Notes: generated by a model not told the origin, from the letters alone. A stretch of DNA of 64,000 bases from Halothermothrix orenii H 168 (GCF_000020485.1 NC_011899.1:2078501-2142500), one strand, 5' to 3'. Shown: positions 47,274 to 56,956, counted from the stretch's first letter. Numbers and translations are program-made.

Positions 47274-49628
47274 TTATGTATAATATACTTCAAGTCTGTT
47301 GATATCTTCAGTTAACTCACTCAGCGATACTTTATTACCCGATTTTTCCCCGACACCATTAATCCTGATATAATTCCGATCCGATTTGATACAATTTATC
47401 TCAATTACTTTACCTCTGAATTTTCTTTTTATACTAAAGTTTTCCCAGGAAGAAGGGACAACCGGGTCAATAATTAAACCGTCATAAGTGGGTCTCACAC
47501 CAAGAATATAATATACTGCGGCCCTGTACATCCATGCTGCCGTACCGGTTAACCATGAGTTTCTGCCAAGCCCAAACTGGGGATGTTCTTTTCCTAATAT
47601 GTTCTGACAGTATACATAGGGTTCGATCTCATATCGATCTGCAATATCATTCTTTAATGGGGGTAACAACTTCCGGTAATACTGGTATGCCCTGTTACCA
47701 TTTCCCAGCATTGTTTCTGCAATAATAAGCCAGGGATTAGTATGCAGGAATATGCCTCCATTTTCTTTCGCCCCGGGTGGGTAAGTTGTTATTCCACCTT
47801 TTTCCGGGTCATACTTATGATAGGCGGGATATACCAGCACAACACCAAATTCAGTATTTAACATCTCATCTACTTTCTGTAATAATCTTTGTTGTTGCTT
47901 ATTGTCTGCTATTCCAGCCATTATAGACCATGACTGGGGATTAAGGAATATTTTTCCATGTTCACAATGTTGGGAACCTAATGGCTCCCCGTTATCATCA
48001 TAGGCCCTTAAATACCAGTCCCCATCCCATGCATATTTATTGATAGCTTCCCTTTGTGACTGGTAATACTCTTGATAACGGGTAACAAGTTGGTTTTCTC
48101 CTAAATACTCAAGCAGGTCAAGCATCTCTTTCAATGCATAACAATAAAGCATACCAGTCCAGACAGATTCTGCAACCCCATTACCATTATCCAGGTTAAT
48201 GGTGTCATTCCAGTCTGCAAAACCAGCAAGGGGAATATTGTGCTTACCCTTATGGTTTTCCGTGAATTCCAGTGCCTTACATAAATGTTCAAGAACGGTA
48301 CCTTCTCCCTGATTATCTGCATAGGGGACTACCTCTGTTAAAAAGTCAAAGTCACCAGTCTCCTTTAGGTAAGCAGCTACAGAAATAATTATCCACAGGT
48401 GGTCATCTGAATACCAGTCAACACTCCCATCCACCCCTGCTTCACCTGTTGTACCCTCTCCAGTCAGTGGGTAGTATAAATGATAGGCATGGCCATCCTG
48501 ATGCTGTATCTTGAAGAGTTTAATAATTAATTCCCTGCACTCATCCGGTATAGCATGCATAACACCCAGAACATCCTGGGCACTATCCCTGAATCCCATT
48601 CCTCTGTTTATTCCTAACTGATACAGTGATACAAACCTTGACCAGTTAAATGTTGTTTTACACTGGTACTGGTTCCAGGTATTTAACATTAAATTCATTT
48701 CAGGGTCAGGTGTATCAACCTCACAGCTGCTTAAAAAATTATCCCAGTATTTTTTTAAACCTTCTTTTTCCTGCTCTACCTGTTCCGGGTCGAGAAAACT
48801 GGATATTTTTTCTTTAACAGTTTGCTTTGAGGGAGTAGTACCAAGGATATAAATAATTTCTTTTTCACATCCAGGCTCAAGTTTGATTTCATGATTTAAG
48901 CAACCAACACCATTTCCCCTCTGGGCAAGATAATTGCTGCAATTACTCTCCTCTACAGCAATTGGATTGGACAGGTCACGATAACAACCAACAAACCTTT
49001 CACGGCTGGTTTCATAAGACGTTACCTGAATACTGCTTGTCATAAAAATGTATTCCCAGTTTTTCATAAATGCATTCCAGAATAGGATATTATCCTCGAA
49101 CTCACCCTGTTGTATCTGTTGTGTCCAGTCCACATTCTGCTGATCCTTTACTGCATCAAAAAAGGAAAATTCCGCATAGGTATACAGGGAGAGATGTCTG
49201 GTTTCTTCACCCAAATTTTTAACATTTAACTGCCATATTTCCAGGGATTCATTACCCGGAACAAAATATGTAACACTGGTAACTATGTCATCCTTTTTTT
49301 GCTCAATTGTTGTATAACCAAGTCCATGCCGGCATACATACTCATCAAAATCAGCTTTAACAGGCTGCCAGGTAGCTGACCAGTAATTATTGTTATCAAT
49401 ATCCCTTAGATAAATATACCTTCCGGGTTGGTCTTCAGGAATACTATTATATCTATATCTTAAAACCCTTTTGAACCTGGGGTCACCATCAAAACTATAT
49501 CCTCCCCCTGTCTGGGAAACAATTCCACCATAATTTCCACCACCAATATAGTTAATCCATGGTGTAGGGGTCCGTGGGTTGGTTATAACATATTCTTTGT
49601 TTTCACTGTCAAAATATCCGTATGACAA
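47274..49628 (-). CDS. GH94 glycoside phosphorylase of uncertain specificity
   Basis: This is a second inverting phosphorylase of about 784 residues without signal peptide. It has the GH94 acid motif ADWND (about 471-475), the [12 protein letters not shown] region and the N-terminal beta-sandwich. The YWSATWQPVKA segment and shorter length are closer to chitobiose- or other beta-glucobiose-type phosphorylases than to its neighbour, so laminaribiose, chitobiose or another disaccharide are candidates. I chose the TTG at 49626-49628, which aligns with the neighbour (SYGYFD versus KYGYFD) and has AGGAGGAGG 8 bases upstream. A GTG three codons earlier would overlap that site. Confidence 0.85.
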   Translation of the reverse strand: MSYGYFDSENKEYVITNPRTPTPWINYIGGGNYGGIVSQTGGGYSFDGDPRFKRVLRYRYNSIPEDQPGRYIYLRDIDNNNYWSATWQPVKADFDEYVCRHGLGYTTIEQKKDDIVTSVTYFVPGNESLEIWQLNVKNLGEETRHLSLYTYAEFSFFDAVKDQQNVDWTQQIQQGEFEDNILFWNAFMKNWEYIFMTSSIQVTSYETSRERFVGCYRDLSNPIAVEESNCSNYLAQRGNGVGCLNHEIKLEPGCEKEIIYILGTTPSKQTVKEKISSFLDPEQVEQEKEGLKKYWDNFLSSCEVDTPDPEMNLMLNTWNQYQCKTTFNWSRFVSLYQLGINRGMGFRDSAQDVLGVMHAIPDECRELIIKLFKIQHQDGHAYHLYYPLTGEGTTGEAGVDGSVDWYSDDHLWIIISVAAYLKETGDFDFLTEVVPYADNQGEGTVLEHLCKALEFTENHKGKHNIPLAGFADWNDTINLDNGNGVAESVWTGMLYCYALKEMLDLLEYLGENQLVTRYQEYYQSQREAINKYAWDGDWYLRAYDDNGEPLGSQHCEHGKIFLNPQSWSIMAGIADNKQQQRLLQKVDEMLNTEFGVVLVYPAYHKYDPEKGGITTYPPGAKENGGIFLHTNPWLIIAETMLGNGNRAYQYYRKLLPPLKNDIADRYEIEPYVYCQNILGKEHPQFGLGRNSWLTGTAAWMYRAAVYYILGVRPTYDGLIIDPVVPSSWENFSIKRKFRGKVIEINCIKSDRNYIRINGVGEKSGNKVSLSELTEDINRLEVYYT

Positions 49629-49853
49629 TACAAACACCTCCTCCTAAAATTTATGCAACTGCAACCTGGTCACAATCATTATTGGTATAACACAGAGATC
49701 AGTCCAAAATATACATTTATTATTATGAAAAACCCTGTTTTATAAATATGGCCCTTGCATAATTAATATTGTCAGTTTCATAAACTCACTGCTTCATAAC
49801 AGATAATATCTGGTCAAATACTCTCAATTACTTTATAATATAAAATAGGGGGA

Positions 49854-49876
49854 GGGAAGGAGGTATTCTCCTTCCC
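49854..49876 (-). other. Stem-loop between the sugar-binding protein and GH94 genes
   Basis: GGGAAGGAG and CTCCTTCCC form a perfect 9-bp stem with a five-base loop, 42 bases past the stop of the binding-protein gene. The following sequence on the minus strand is TCCCCCTATTTT, with no strong U-run. It mirrors the stem-loop after xylF and may stabilise the binding-protein mRNA or reduce downstream expression. Confidence 0.6.
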
Positions 49877-49917
49877 TTCGATATTATGGGGTGTGTCCAC
49901 CTTTATTATCAGTTTTA

Positions 49918-51189
49918 TTACTTATCACTATGTTCCTTTAATATGTTGTTTACCTCTAATGCAGCAGCATCAAGGTATTTTTTGGCGGTATTATCATCAT
50001 ATACACCATCAATATAATCGGTAAGAATGTTCTGAAAACTGGTCCTCATAGCCAGTTCAATTTCACCCCATGCAGGTAAAGATGGATAAGCATGTGCATA
50101 GCTCAATGATTTTTCAAATACCTGCATTATCTCACTCTGGAAGAATGGATCAGAAAATGCATCCTTGGTTGCTGGTAACATGTTAGAAAGTTTAACATAC
50201 TCTGTCAGGTTAGTATCACTTAACAGGAATTTAATCCACTTAATTGATGCTTCAATTTCATCCTGTGGAGCATTTTTCCGGACTACGAGGTTACTACCAC
50301 CGGCAAAGGAAGCCCTACCATAAGGTCCAGCTGGAAGTTCAGCAGCTGCAAATGGAAGATCGGGGTTATCATTCTTTATACCTGAAATATTCCATGGTCC
50401 CTGGAAGGCCATTGCCACATCACCATTGGCAAAAGCTGAATCAGCCTGGGACTGGTCATATTCAGCACATGCTGTACTTGCTAAACCATTCCTTACCAGG
50501 TCTACATAATATTCTACTGCTTCATACCCTGCTTCAGATAGGTTAAAGGCAGCCCGTTTCCAGTCTGGTGTCAGGAAATCTCCTCCCCTGGTCCATAGCA
50601 TCGGAGCCCAGTTATGGATCAGGTCCCATGCATTTGTACCAGCAATAGCAATAGCTGTTCCCTCTCCATATACATCAACTATCTTTTCACCAACTTCAAT
50701 AAGTTCTTCCCATGTCTGGGGAGGTTCAACACCTGCTTTTTCAAACATTTCTGTGTTATAAAACAGGACTCTGGTTTCTGCAATCCACGGTACACCATAG
50801 TACTTACCATCCAGTACTGTGGACTTTAAATTGCCTTCCATAAAATTATCTTTTCCACCAAATTCACGAATGTCTATTTCGACCAATCCACCGGTAGCTG
50901 CAAAGAAAGGTGTCTGGGTTGTTCCAACCTGCATTACATTCGCGCCCTCACCGGTTGCCAGTGCAGTTGAAATAACCTCCATGCAGCTGGACCAGGCTAT
51001 CTCTTCAAAGTTAACCTTGATACCGGTCAGTTCTTCAAATTCTGCAGCCTTTTCATTAAACCAGGCAATGTTTAATTCAGATGGAGCATTATTCATTGCC
51101 CACATAGTAATTTCGGTAGCACCTGCAGAAACAGCCAGAGTACCAACAAATAGAGTTGTTAATACTAACAACAGAAAAAACTTTTTCAT
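49918..51189 (-). CDS. Periplasmic sugar-binding protein of a CUT1-type ABC importer
   Basis: This is the substrate receptor for the two permeases encoded upstream. A cleavable signal peptide (about residues 1-23, ending SAGA-TE) has no lipobox cysteine. The mature protein is of the MalE/UgpB class (ITMWAMNNAPSELNIAWFNEKAAEFEELTG, GPWNISGIKNDNPDL, FAGGSNLVVRKNAP) with 423 residues. The start at 51187-51189 has GAGGAGG 9 bases upstream. A longer frame would begin inside that site. Context suggests cellobiose or another beta-gluco-oligosaccharide. No ATPase gene is nearby, so a shared MsmK-type ATPase elsewhere must serve it. Confidence 0.92.
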   Translation of the reverse strand: MKKFFLLLVLTTLFVGTLAVSAGATEITMWAMNNAPSELNIAWFNEKAAEFEELTGIKVNFEEIAWSSCMEVISTALATGEGANVMQVGTTQTPFFAATGGLVEIDIREFGGKDNFMEGNLKSTVLDGKYYGVPWIAETRVLFYNTEMFEKAGVEPPQTWEELIEVGEKIVDVYGEGTAIAIAGTNAWDLIHNWAPMLWTRGGDFLTPDWKRAAFNLSEAGYEAVEYYVDLVRNGLASTACAEYDQSQADSAFANGDVAMAFQGPWNISGIKNDNPDLPFAAAELPAGPYGRASFAGGSNLVVRKNAPQDEIEASIKWIKFLLSDTNLTEYVKLSNMLPATKDAFSDPFFQSEIMQVFEKSLSYAHAYPSLPAWGEIELAMRTSFQNILTDYIDGVYDDNTAKKYLDAAALEVNNILKEHSDK

Positions 51190-51302
51190 TATTATTAACC
51201 TCCTCATTACTTTTAAATACCTGGACCAACCTTCATCCGATAAACCTCTTCTCCTTACTTAAACCCTGTAAACTAATAATTTCACTGTACACCACCTCCT
51301 TT

Positions 51303-52160
51303 TTATCCTTTTGTAGCACCTGATACCAGTCCCTGAACAATATGTTTTTGCATTAATGTAAAGAGTACTATTACAGGAATGGTTGTCATAATACATGCTG
51401 CCATCATCTGGCCCCAGTGGGCCTGGTTTGAAGTAATATATTGCAGCAAACCTATGGAAATAGTACGGGTCTCTGTTCTGGTTAAGACCATAGCAAACAG
51501 TATTTCATTCCAGGCCATAATAAAAGAGTAAATACCAACTGCTGCAATCCCGGGTTTGGCAAGGGGGAGTATCACTTTAAATAGTGCCTTTACTCTGGAA
51601 CAACCATCTATCATTGCCTGTTCATCAATCTCCCGGGGTACCGAATCAAGATAGTTTCTTAGCATAATAATGGAAAATGGTAATGAAAATGAAGTATAAG
51701 TAAATATCATCCCGTGGTATGTATTGGTCATCGGTATGCCCAGAGTGTTTTTTATCCAGGTAAACATGACGAAATAGGGTATCAAAAACAAAATACCTGG
51801 TAACATCTGTGTTGAAAACAGTGACAATTGATATGCATTTCTACCCCTGAATCTGAATCTTGATATTGAGTAAGCTGCCAGTGTGCCAATTACAACTGTT
51901 ACAATCATAGTCCCAAGACTGATAATCAGACTGTTCTTAAAAAATTTCAGGATTGGTACTGTTCTGTTCATATCCCGGTAGTTATCAAGGGTGAATGTAC
52001 TGGGTATCCAGGTGGGTTCCATTGCCTGTATTTCTATCGGTGTTTTAAAAGAACCACTGATCATCCACAGATAAGGCCCCATAACAATTACCACAATGAA
52101 TAAAATAGCCAAATAAAATAGTGTTTTCTGTAAATAATATACATATCTTCTTTTTTTCAC
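51303..52160 (-). CDS. Sugar ABC transporter permease (MalG-type)
   Basis: One of two membrane subunits of the beta-glucoside importer. The 285 residues have six membrane helices and the EAA loop REIDEQAMIDGCSRVKALFKVILPLAKPG, which docks to the ATPase. The C-terminus (MQKHIVQGLVSGATKG) is typical of the MalG side. It is followed after 113 bases by the binding-protein gene and begins 5 bases after its partner permease. Confidence 0.93.
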   Translation of the reverse strand: MKKRRYVYYLQKTLFYLAILFIVVIVMGPYLWMISGSFKTPIEIQAMEPTWIPSTFTLDNYRDMNRTVPILKFFKNSLIISLGTMIVTVVIGTLAAYSISRFRFRGRNAYQLSLFSTQMLPGILFLIPYFVMFTWIKNTLGIPMTNTYHGMIFTYTSFSLPFSIIMLRNYLDSVPREIDEQAMIDGCSRVKALFKVILPLAKPGIAAVGIYSFIMAWNEILFAMVLTRTETRTISIGLLQYITSNQAHWGQMMAACIMTTIPVIVLFTLMQKHIVQGLVSGATKG

Positions 52161-52165
52161 TTAAT

Positions 52166-53125
52166 TCACTCCCTTTCTGCCCTGATACGGAAGAAATAGA
52201 GGTAAGCAATAGTAATGATCAGCATAATTAACATCAAAATTATTGACAGGGCAGCACCCAGACCGTATTTGAAATGTCCAAATGCCTGGCGCATTATTAA
52301 TGTACTGGGTACTTCAGCATATTTTCCGGGGCTTCTTCCAAGTAGTACAACAAACTGGTTAAACGCAAAGAAATTCCACAAAATATTCATAATCATTAAG
52401 GTTTTTGTTACAGGTTTTAAGTACTGGAAAGTAATATACCTGAACCTCTGCCAGGCAGATGCACCATCAATTCTGGCTGCTTCATATATTTCCTGAGGTA
52501 TGGTCTGTAACCCGGCAAGTAATATCAGTGCTGCAAATGGCCACCCTTTCCAGATAGAGGCAATTACAACCGCATAAAGACTATTCTGTCCTACCAGCCA
52601 GACAATATTCTCTTGAATAAGACCCAGGTCCAGCAACATTTTGTTGAGGATACCAATCCTTGACTGAAAGATAAAACGCCAGAAGTTATAGGCAACGGAA
52701 TCGGGAGTGATAAAAGGAATAAGAATTAACCCCCTGATAAATGTCCTGCCGAAAAACGGCCTGTTCAGTAATAATGCAGCCCCAAGTCCCAGGAAATAAC
52801 CAATTGATATCGTCAACAGACTGTAATAAGCTACATTGAAAAGGCTTTTGAAGTACATTCTACCAATGGTTGTAACAGGTGAAAAACCCTTAGTATAATT
52901 CTCCAGACCGACAAACGGAGCACTGGCCCATCTTGTTATGTTGTAAATATCCAGGTCAAGGAAACTGATCACAACACCCCATAACATAGGAATGATGTGG
53001 ACAAATAACATACCAATTAATGCCGGTAAAATAAACATATAGGGTAAACTCTTTTTGGCCGTCCGGTGCTTTAACTGATGAATCAAACTATTATCAAAAT
53101 AACCCCTTATTTTGGCAAGCATCAT
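52166..53125 (-). CDS. Sugar ABC transporter permease (MalF-type)
   Basis: The partner permease has 319 residues, six membrane helices and the EAA loop IPQEIYEAARIDGASAWQRFRYITFQYLKP. Adjacent ATG codons (MM) both sit within reach of GGAGG; either may be used. It follows the LacI-family regulator gene by 70 bases, so regulator, importer, phosphorylases and possibly the downstream chemoreceptor form one operon. Confidence 0.93.
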   Translation of the reverse strand: MMLAKIRGYFDNSLIHQLKHRTAKKSLPYMFILPALIGMLFVHIIPMLWGVVISFLDLDIYNITRWASAPFVGLENYTKGFSPVTTIGRMYFKSLFNVAYYSLLTISIGYFLGLGAALLLNRPFFGRTFIRGLILIPFITPDSVAYNFWRFIFQSRIGILNKMLLDLGLIQENIVWLVGQNSLYAVVIASIWKGWPFAALILLAGLQTIPQEIYEAARIDGASAWQRFRYITFQYLKPVTKTLMIMNILWNFFAFNQFVVLLGRSPGKYAEVPSTLIMRQAFGHFKYGLGAALSIILMLIMLIITIAYLYFFRIRAERE

Positions 53126-53195
53126 CTTTCCTCCTTATTTAATAATCTTAAGTTGACCAGCCTTTAATACATGACTATCCCTTCACTCTCTACAC

Positions 53196-54206
53196 CTATC
53201 CAATCTTTCTACATGACTCCCTCTCGATTAATTTTGTTGGTAACACTACGGGAGAAAAGGTTTTGTTTGGGTTATTAATCATTTCCAGAAGAATACTGGC
53301 GGCCTTCTTTCCCATAGTCAATTTATCCTGATGGATTGTAGTAAGACCAGGGGAAACATAACTACTTATTTCAATATTATCAAAGCCAACTATAGAAAAA
53401 TCTTGAGGTACATTGTAACCATGTTCTTTTATAGCGTTAATAGCTCCAATGGCCATTTCATCACCCTGGCAAAACACAGCAGATGGTCTTATCTCCTGGG
53501 TAATAATCCTTTTCATAGCTTGATAACCGCCTTCTTCTCCGAATTCAGCCTCTATAATCCATTCCGGGTTATACTCCAGACCTAAATTCGTTAACTCTTC
53601 CTGAAAACCAATCAGGCGATCCTGTGCCGGTTTAGTAATCCGCTGTCCCATAATCATACCTATTTTTATATGGCCAAGGGAATAAAGATAATTCACAGCC
53701 TGTTTTGCCCCCTGAACATTATCGGATATCACATACGTAGCATTTTTGCCAACTATATCGAGGTCTATAAATACTGTTGGTATATTTGAATTAACTAATT
53801 TATCAAGATTGGGATCAGTCCTCGGCATCCCCATTAAGATGGCACCATCAACATGACGACTTTTACACTTTTCTGTATAACTGAACCTGTCTCCCCATTG
53901 ATGGGCAAATAAAATCAGGTCATACCCTTTTCGGAAAAATGTCTTTTCGATCCCGTAAATAATATCTCTGAAAAAGGGGTGCCTCAACCCACTATTTAAA
54001 TGGTCTGTAAAAAATACTCCTATTGACCGCGAACGGCTTGTTGACAGGCTTCTGGCAATAGCATTAGGGCGGTAATTTTGCTGTTCCATGATTTTTATAA
54101 CCTTTTCCTTTGTTTTATCACTAATATCAGGATAATTATTGATAACTTTTGATACTGTAGTTACTGAAACACCTGCAAGTTTTGCAATGTCTTTTATTGT
54201 TGCCAT
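53196..54206 (-). CDS. LacI-family transcriptional regulator of the beta-glucoside genes
   Basis: A 336-residue repressor with the N-terminal helix-turn-helix ATIKDIAKLAGVSVTTVSKVIN, a hinge helix (RPNAIARSLSTSRSRS) and a sugar-binding core (IGVFFTDHLNSGLRHPFF, DGAILMGMPRTDP, PSAVFCQGDEMAIGAI). It heads the importer-phosphorylase operon. Two copies of the palindrome CTAAAnCGnTTTAG lie in its upstream region and three more before bglX, so it probably represses both units and itself until a beta-glucoside binds. Confidence 0.93.
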   Translation of the reverse strand: MATIKDIAKLAGVSVTTVSKVINNYPDISDKTKEKVIKIMEQQNYRPNAIARSLSTSRSRSIGVFFTDHLNSGLRHPFFRDIIYGIEKTFFRKGYDLILFAHQWGDRFSYTEKCKSRHVDGAILMGMPRTDPNLDKLVNSNIPTVFIDLDIVGKNATYVISDNVQGAKQAVNYLYSLGHIKIGMIMGQRITKPAQDRLIGFQEELTNLGLEYNPEWIIEAEFGEEGGYQAMKRIITQEIRPSAVFCQGDEMAIGAINAIKEHGYNVPQDFSIVGFDNIEISSYVSPGLTTIHQDKLTMGKKAASILLEMINNPNKTFSPVVLPTKLIERESCRKIG

Positions 54207-54227
54207 TTATTAATACCTCCTAATTTA

Positions 54228-54241
54228 CTAAAGCAATTTAG
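54228..54241. promoter_or_regulatory. LacI-family operator 1 (lacI-like promoter)
   Basis: CTAAAGCAATTTAG lies 22 bases before the regulator start, next to its ribosome site. It shares the arms CTAAA/TTTAG with four other sites. Confidence 0.7.
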
Positions 54242-54333
54242 ATAACATCCATAAATTTTTTGTTTCCATTTATTATAATTGCTGTTATTACAGGAATTCT
54301 AATATAATATCGATCAATTAGAATGGCTAAACA

Positions 54334-54347
54334 CTAAACCGCTTTAG
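54334..54347. promoter_or_regulatory. LacI-family operator 2 (lacI-like promoter)
   Basis: CTAAACCGCTTTAG is a 14-base palindrome-like site with the central CG of LacI operators. It lies 106 bases from operator 1, near ten helical turns, which would allow DNA looping. Confidence 0.75.
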
Positions 54348-54400
54348 CTCTGATATATATTATTCACTAGCAGCTAAAAAATTCCTGATTTATTTTATTT

Positions 54401-56620
54401 TTATATTTTTACCCGTCTGCTAAACCCTGCAATCTGTATTTCAAATGTTCCTGGTTCTACTACTTCAACAAAATTTTCATTATAAAGTGTAAGTTTAGTA
54501 AAAGGTATTACAAATTCTACCCTCCGTGTTTCTCCAGGTCTTAGATAAACTTTTTTAAAGTCTTTTAATTCCCTTACCGGCGTGGTTACACTACTATAAA
54601 CATCATTGATATAAACCTGAACGACCTCAGTACCTCCCACATCACCTATATTTTTAACATCAACACTTATTTGCAATGAATCATGCTGTTTTTTTACAGT
54701 CAATCCACTATATTCAAAACTGGTATAACTCAACCCATAACCAAAGGGAAATTGAGGGTCATAATCTACTCCCGGTTTATGGTTATAATATAGTGGGAGT
54801 TGGCCGGTATATTTGGGTATAGTTATTGGTAGTTTGCCTGAAGGATTATAATCACCAAATAGTACGTCAGCAACCGCATTACCACCCTCGGTTCCTGGCA
54901 GGAATGATAATAACAACCCCGGGGTGCTATTGAGGATTGGTCCAACTGCCAGTGGCCTTCCCGTAATTAAAACCGTTATAACCGGTTTTCCAGTATTTCC
55001 GAGTGCCTTTATCAGTTTAATTTGATCTGCCGGTAGCTGTATGTTTTGCACATCACCCATCATTTCTGCATAGGGTTCTTCACCAATAGCCACAATTATT
55101 GCTTCTGCATCTGATGCAGCTTCAAGGACTTTTTTTACATAGATATCTATGCTCTCCAGCCGATATTTTATATAATCTACCCTGGTTCCCGGGGCCACTT
55201 TTTCTTTAATGGCTTCCAGAATTGTTTTCCCGGTTGTCAGGTCTGTTTCTTCAGGACCCTGCCAGTTTATTGTCCATCCCCCACACAAATTGCCCATACT
55301 TTCAGCACAATTACCCACTACCAGCACAGACTTTATCTCCCTCGAGAGAGGAAGTACATTATCTTTGTTCTGCAATAGCACAATTGATTCCCGGGCAGCC
55401 TGGCGGAATAGTTCCACAGCTTCACTATTATTACTTATTATTTTTTCGGCATTAGCCGGGTCTTTTAACTCTTCGTTAAACAACCCAAGTTCCATCTTTA
55501 ATTTTAATATTCTACTTACAGATTGATTAATTCTCTCCTCACTCACAGTACCCTCTTTTACTGCTTCTATCAGAAATCGATAAAACCCGGGATAGTTGTC
55601 GGGTTCCATAAACATATCCACACCTGCATTGACAGCTCTGATTATTGCTTCTTCATAGTCTTTAGCAACCATATGGTAATCATGAAGCTTACTAATATCA
55701 GCATAATCAGATATTATTACACCAGAAAAACCAAGTTCCATCCTGAGGAGATCATTTAACAACCATTTTGAAACATGCACTGGAATACCATTAACTTCCC
55801 CACTATTAACCATAATTGTTTTAACACCTTCAGCCACAGCCTTCTTAAATGGTGGGTAATACACTTCATACAATTCCCTCTTGGGTATATAGGAAGGATC
55901 CCTGTCCATACCATTTTCAGAACCACTATACCCAATATAATGTTTTGCAGTTGCACAAACCCTGCCCGATTTCTGTATACCTCGAACACTTGCAGCCCCC
56001 ATCACACTTACTAAAAACGGGTCTTCTCCAAAGGTCTCATATGTTCTCCCCCACCTCGGGTCACGGGCAACATCCAGAACTGGTGCATAATTCCAGCTTA
56101 CACCAATCGCCTCCAGTGAATCACTTGTATAACCATAAACCCTTTCAACTAGTTCAGGATTCCATGTAGATGCCAACCCGAGATTGTGTGGAGAAATAGG
56201 TGCACCAATTACTTTATTATTGCCATGAATAGCATCCAGTGCATAAATAACCGGAATCCTGCTGTTATCATTAAACACCTGTTTTATATTATTTATCATT
56301 TCTGTCCAGGTAGCGGGGTTGTTTGGAACAGGGTTAGCCCGCAGGCTACCACCACTAAAGATACTGCCAACATTCGTTAGCCCTTTTAATTTTCTGGTAT
56401 CAATTCTCCCGCTGGTACCAAATGGTCCCCTTCTTTCCATAACAGTTGAAACTTCAACCACAAACATCTGGCCTATTTTCTCTTCAAGGGACATTTGACT
56501 CAACATATCATTTACCTTCCTGTCAATACTTTCTGAATATACACTTCCACTGCCCATAATAAACAGTAATAATATTATAATTGCAACCGAGAAAGGGGTA
56601 TATCTCCTCATAACAACCAT
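54401..56620 (-). CDS. bglX: Exported GH3 beta-glucosidase
   Basis: This enzyme releases glucose from beta-linked oligosaccharides outside the cytoplasm. A signal peptide covers about 1-30, with no lipobox. The GH3 barrel (about 35-370) has the substrate pair Lys226-His227 (AKHYIG) and the nucleophile Asp305 (GVIISDYADI). The alpha/beta sandwich (about 400-620) and a fibronectin III-like C-terminal domain (about 665-739) follow. The 739-residue length equals that of periplasmic BglX. The start ATG is preceded by GGGAGG. Three operators precede it, tying it to the LacI-like regulator. Confidence 0.94.
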   Translation of the reverse strand: MVVMRRYTPFSVAIIILLLFIMGSGSVYSESIDRKVNDMLSQMSLEEKIGQMFVVEVSTVMERRGPFGTSGRIDTRKLKGLTNVGSIFSGGSLRANPVPNNPATWTEMINNIKQVFNDNSRIPVIYALDAIHGNNKVIGAPISPHNLGLASTWNPELVERVYGYTSDSLEAIGVSWNYAPVLDVARDPRWGRTYETFGEDPFLVSVMGAASVRGIQKSGRVCATAKHYIGYSGSENGMDRDPSYIPKRELYEVYYPPFKKAVAEGVKTIMVNSGEVNGIPVHVSKWLLNDLLRMELGFSGVIISDYADISKLHDYHMVAKDYEEAIIRAVNAGVDMFMEPDNYPGFYRFLIEAVKEGTVSEERINQSVSRILKLKMELGLFNEELKDPANAEKIISNNSEAVELFRQAARESIVLLQNKDNVLPLSREIKSVLVVGNCAESMGNLCGGWTINWQGPEETDLTTGKTILEAIKEKVAPGTRVDYIKYRLESIDIYVKKVLEAASDAEAIIVAIGEEPYAEMMGDVQNIQLPADQIKLIKALGNTGKPVITVLITGRPLAVGPILNSTPGLLLSFLPGTEGGNAVADVLFGDYNPSGKLPITIPKYTGQLPLYYNHKPGVDYDPQFPFGYGLSYTSFEYSGLTVKKQHDSLQISVDVKNIGDVGGTEVVQVYINDVYSSVTTPVRELKDFKKVYLRPGETRRVEFVIPFTKLTLYNENFVEVVEPGTFEIQIAGFSRRVKI

Positions 56621-56639
56621 GGTTATTGCCTCCCTTTGT

Positions 56640-56653
56640 CTAAAGCAGTTTAG
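56640..56653. promoter_or_regulatory. LacI-family operator 3 (bglX promoter)
   Basis: CTAAAGCAGTTTAG lies 20 bases before the bglX start, next to its ribosome site, exactly as operator 1 does for the regulator gene. It is followed by TAAAATGAG, also found at operator 4 in reverse. Confidence 0.75.
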
Positions 56654-56761
56654 TAAAATGAGTTTATTAATAGTTTATGCCAATCCAGTTATAATCGGGT
56701 TAGCCTTTACATAACAGGGGGACACAGGTTATCAAAAACTAAAGGGAGGGAGCCCATTTTA

Positions 56762-56775
56762 CTAAATCGCTTTAG
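56762..56775. promoter_or_regulatory. LacI-family operator 4 (bglX promoter)
   Basis: CTAAATCGCTTTAG. On the minus strand it reads CTAAAGCGATTTAG and is followed by TAAAATGGG, so operators 3 and 4 form facing 23-bp inverted repeats about 120 bases apart that bracket the bglX promoter. Confidence 0.75.
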
Positions 56776-56942
56776 TTATGTTTTATATATTCTCCACTGA
56801 TTTAAAAAATCCTTCTCTTTTTTTTAATTTTTTCTATTTTTTTTACATTATTTTATCAGAGTTGTTAAATAGCCCGTTAAGCCAAGCATCATCAGGTGGC
56901 TATCATTAGACAATATTTATTTACAACACCTACGGACAATTT

Positions 56943-56956
56943 CTAAAACGTTTTAG
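56943..56956. promoter_or_regulatory. LacI-family operator 5 (perfect palindrome)
   Basis: CTAAAACGTTTTAG is fully symmetrical. It lies 323 bases upstream of bglX at the end of a gene relic, so it could be a remote auxiliary site or serve a lost gene. Confidence 0.65.
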
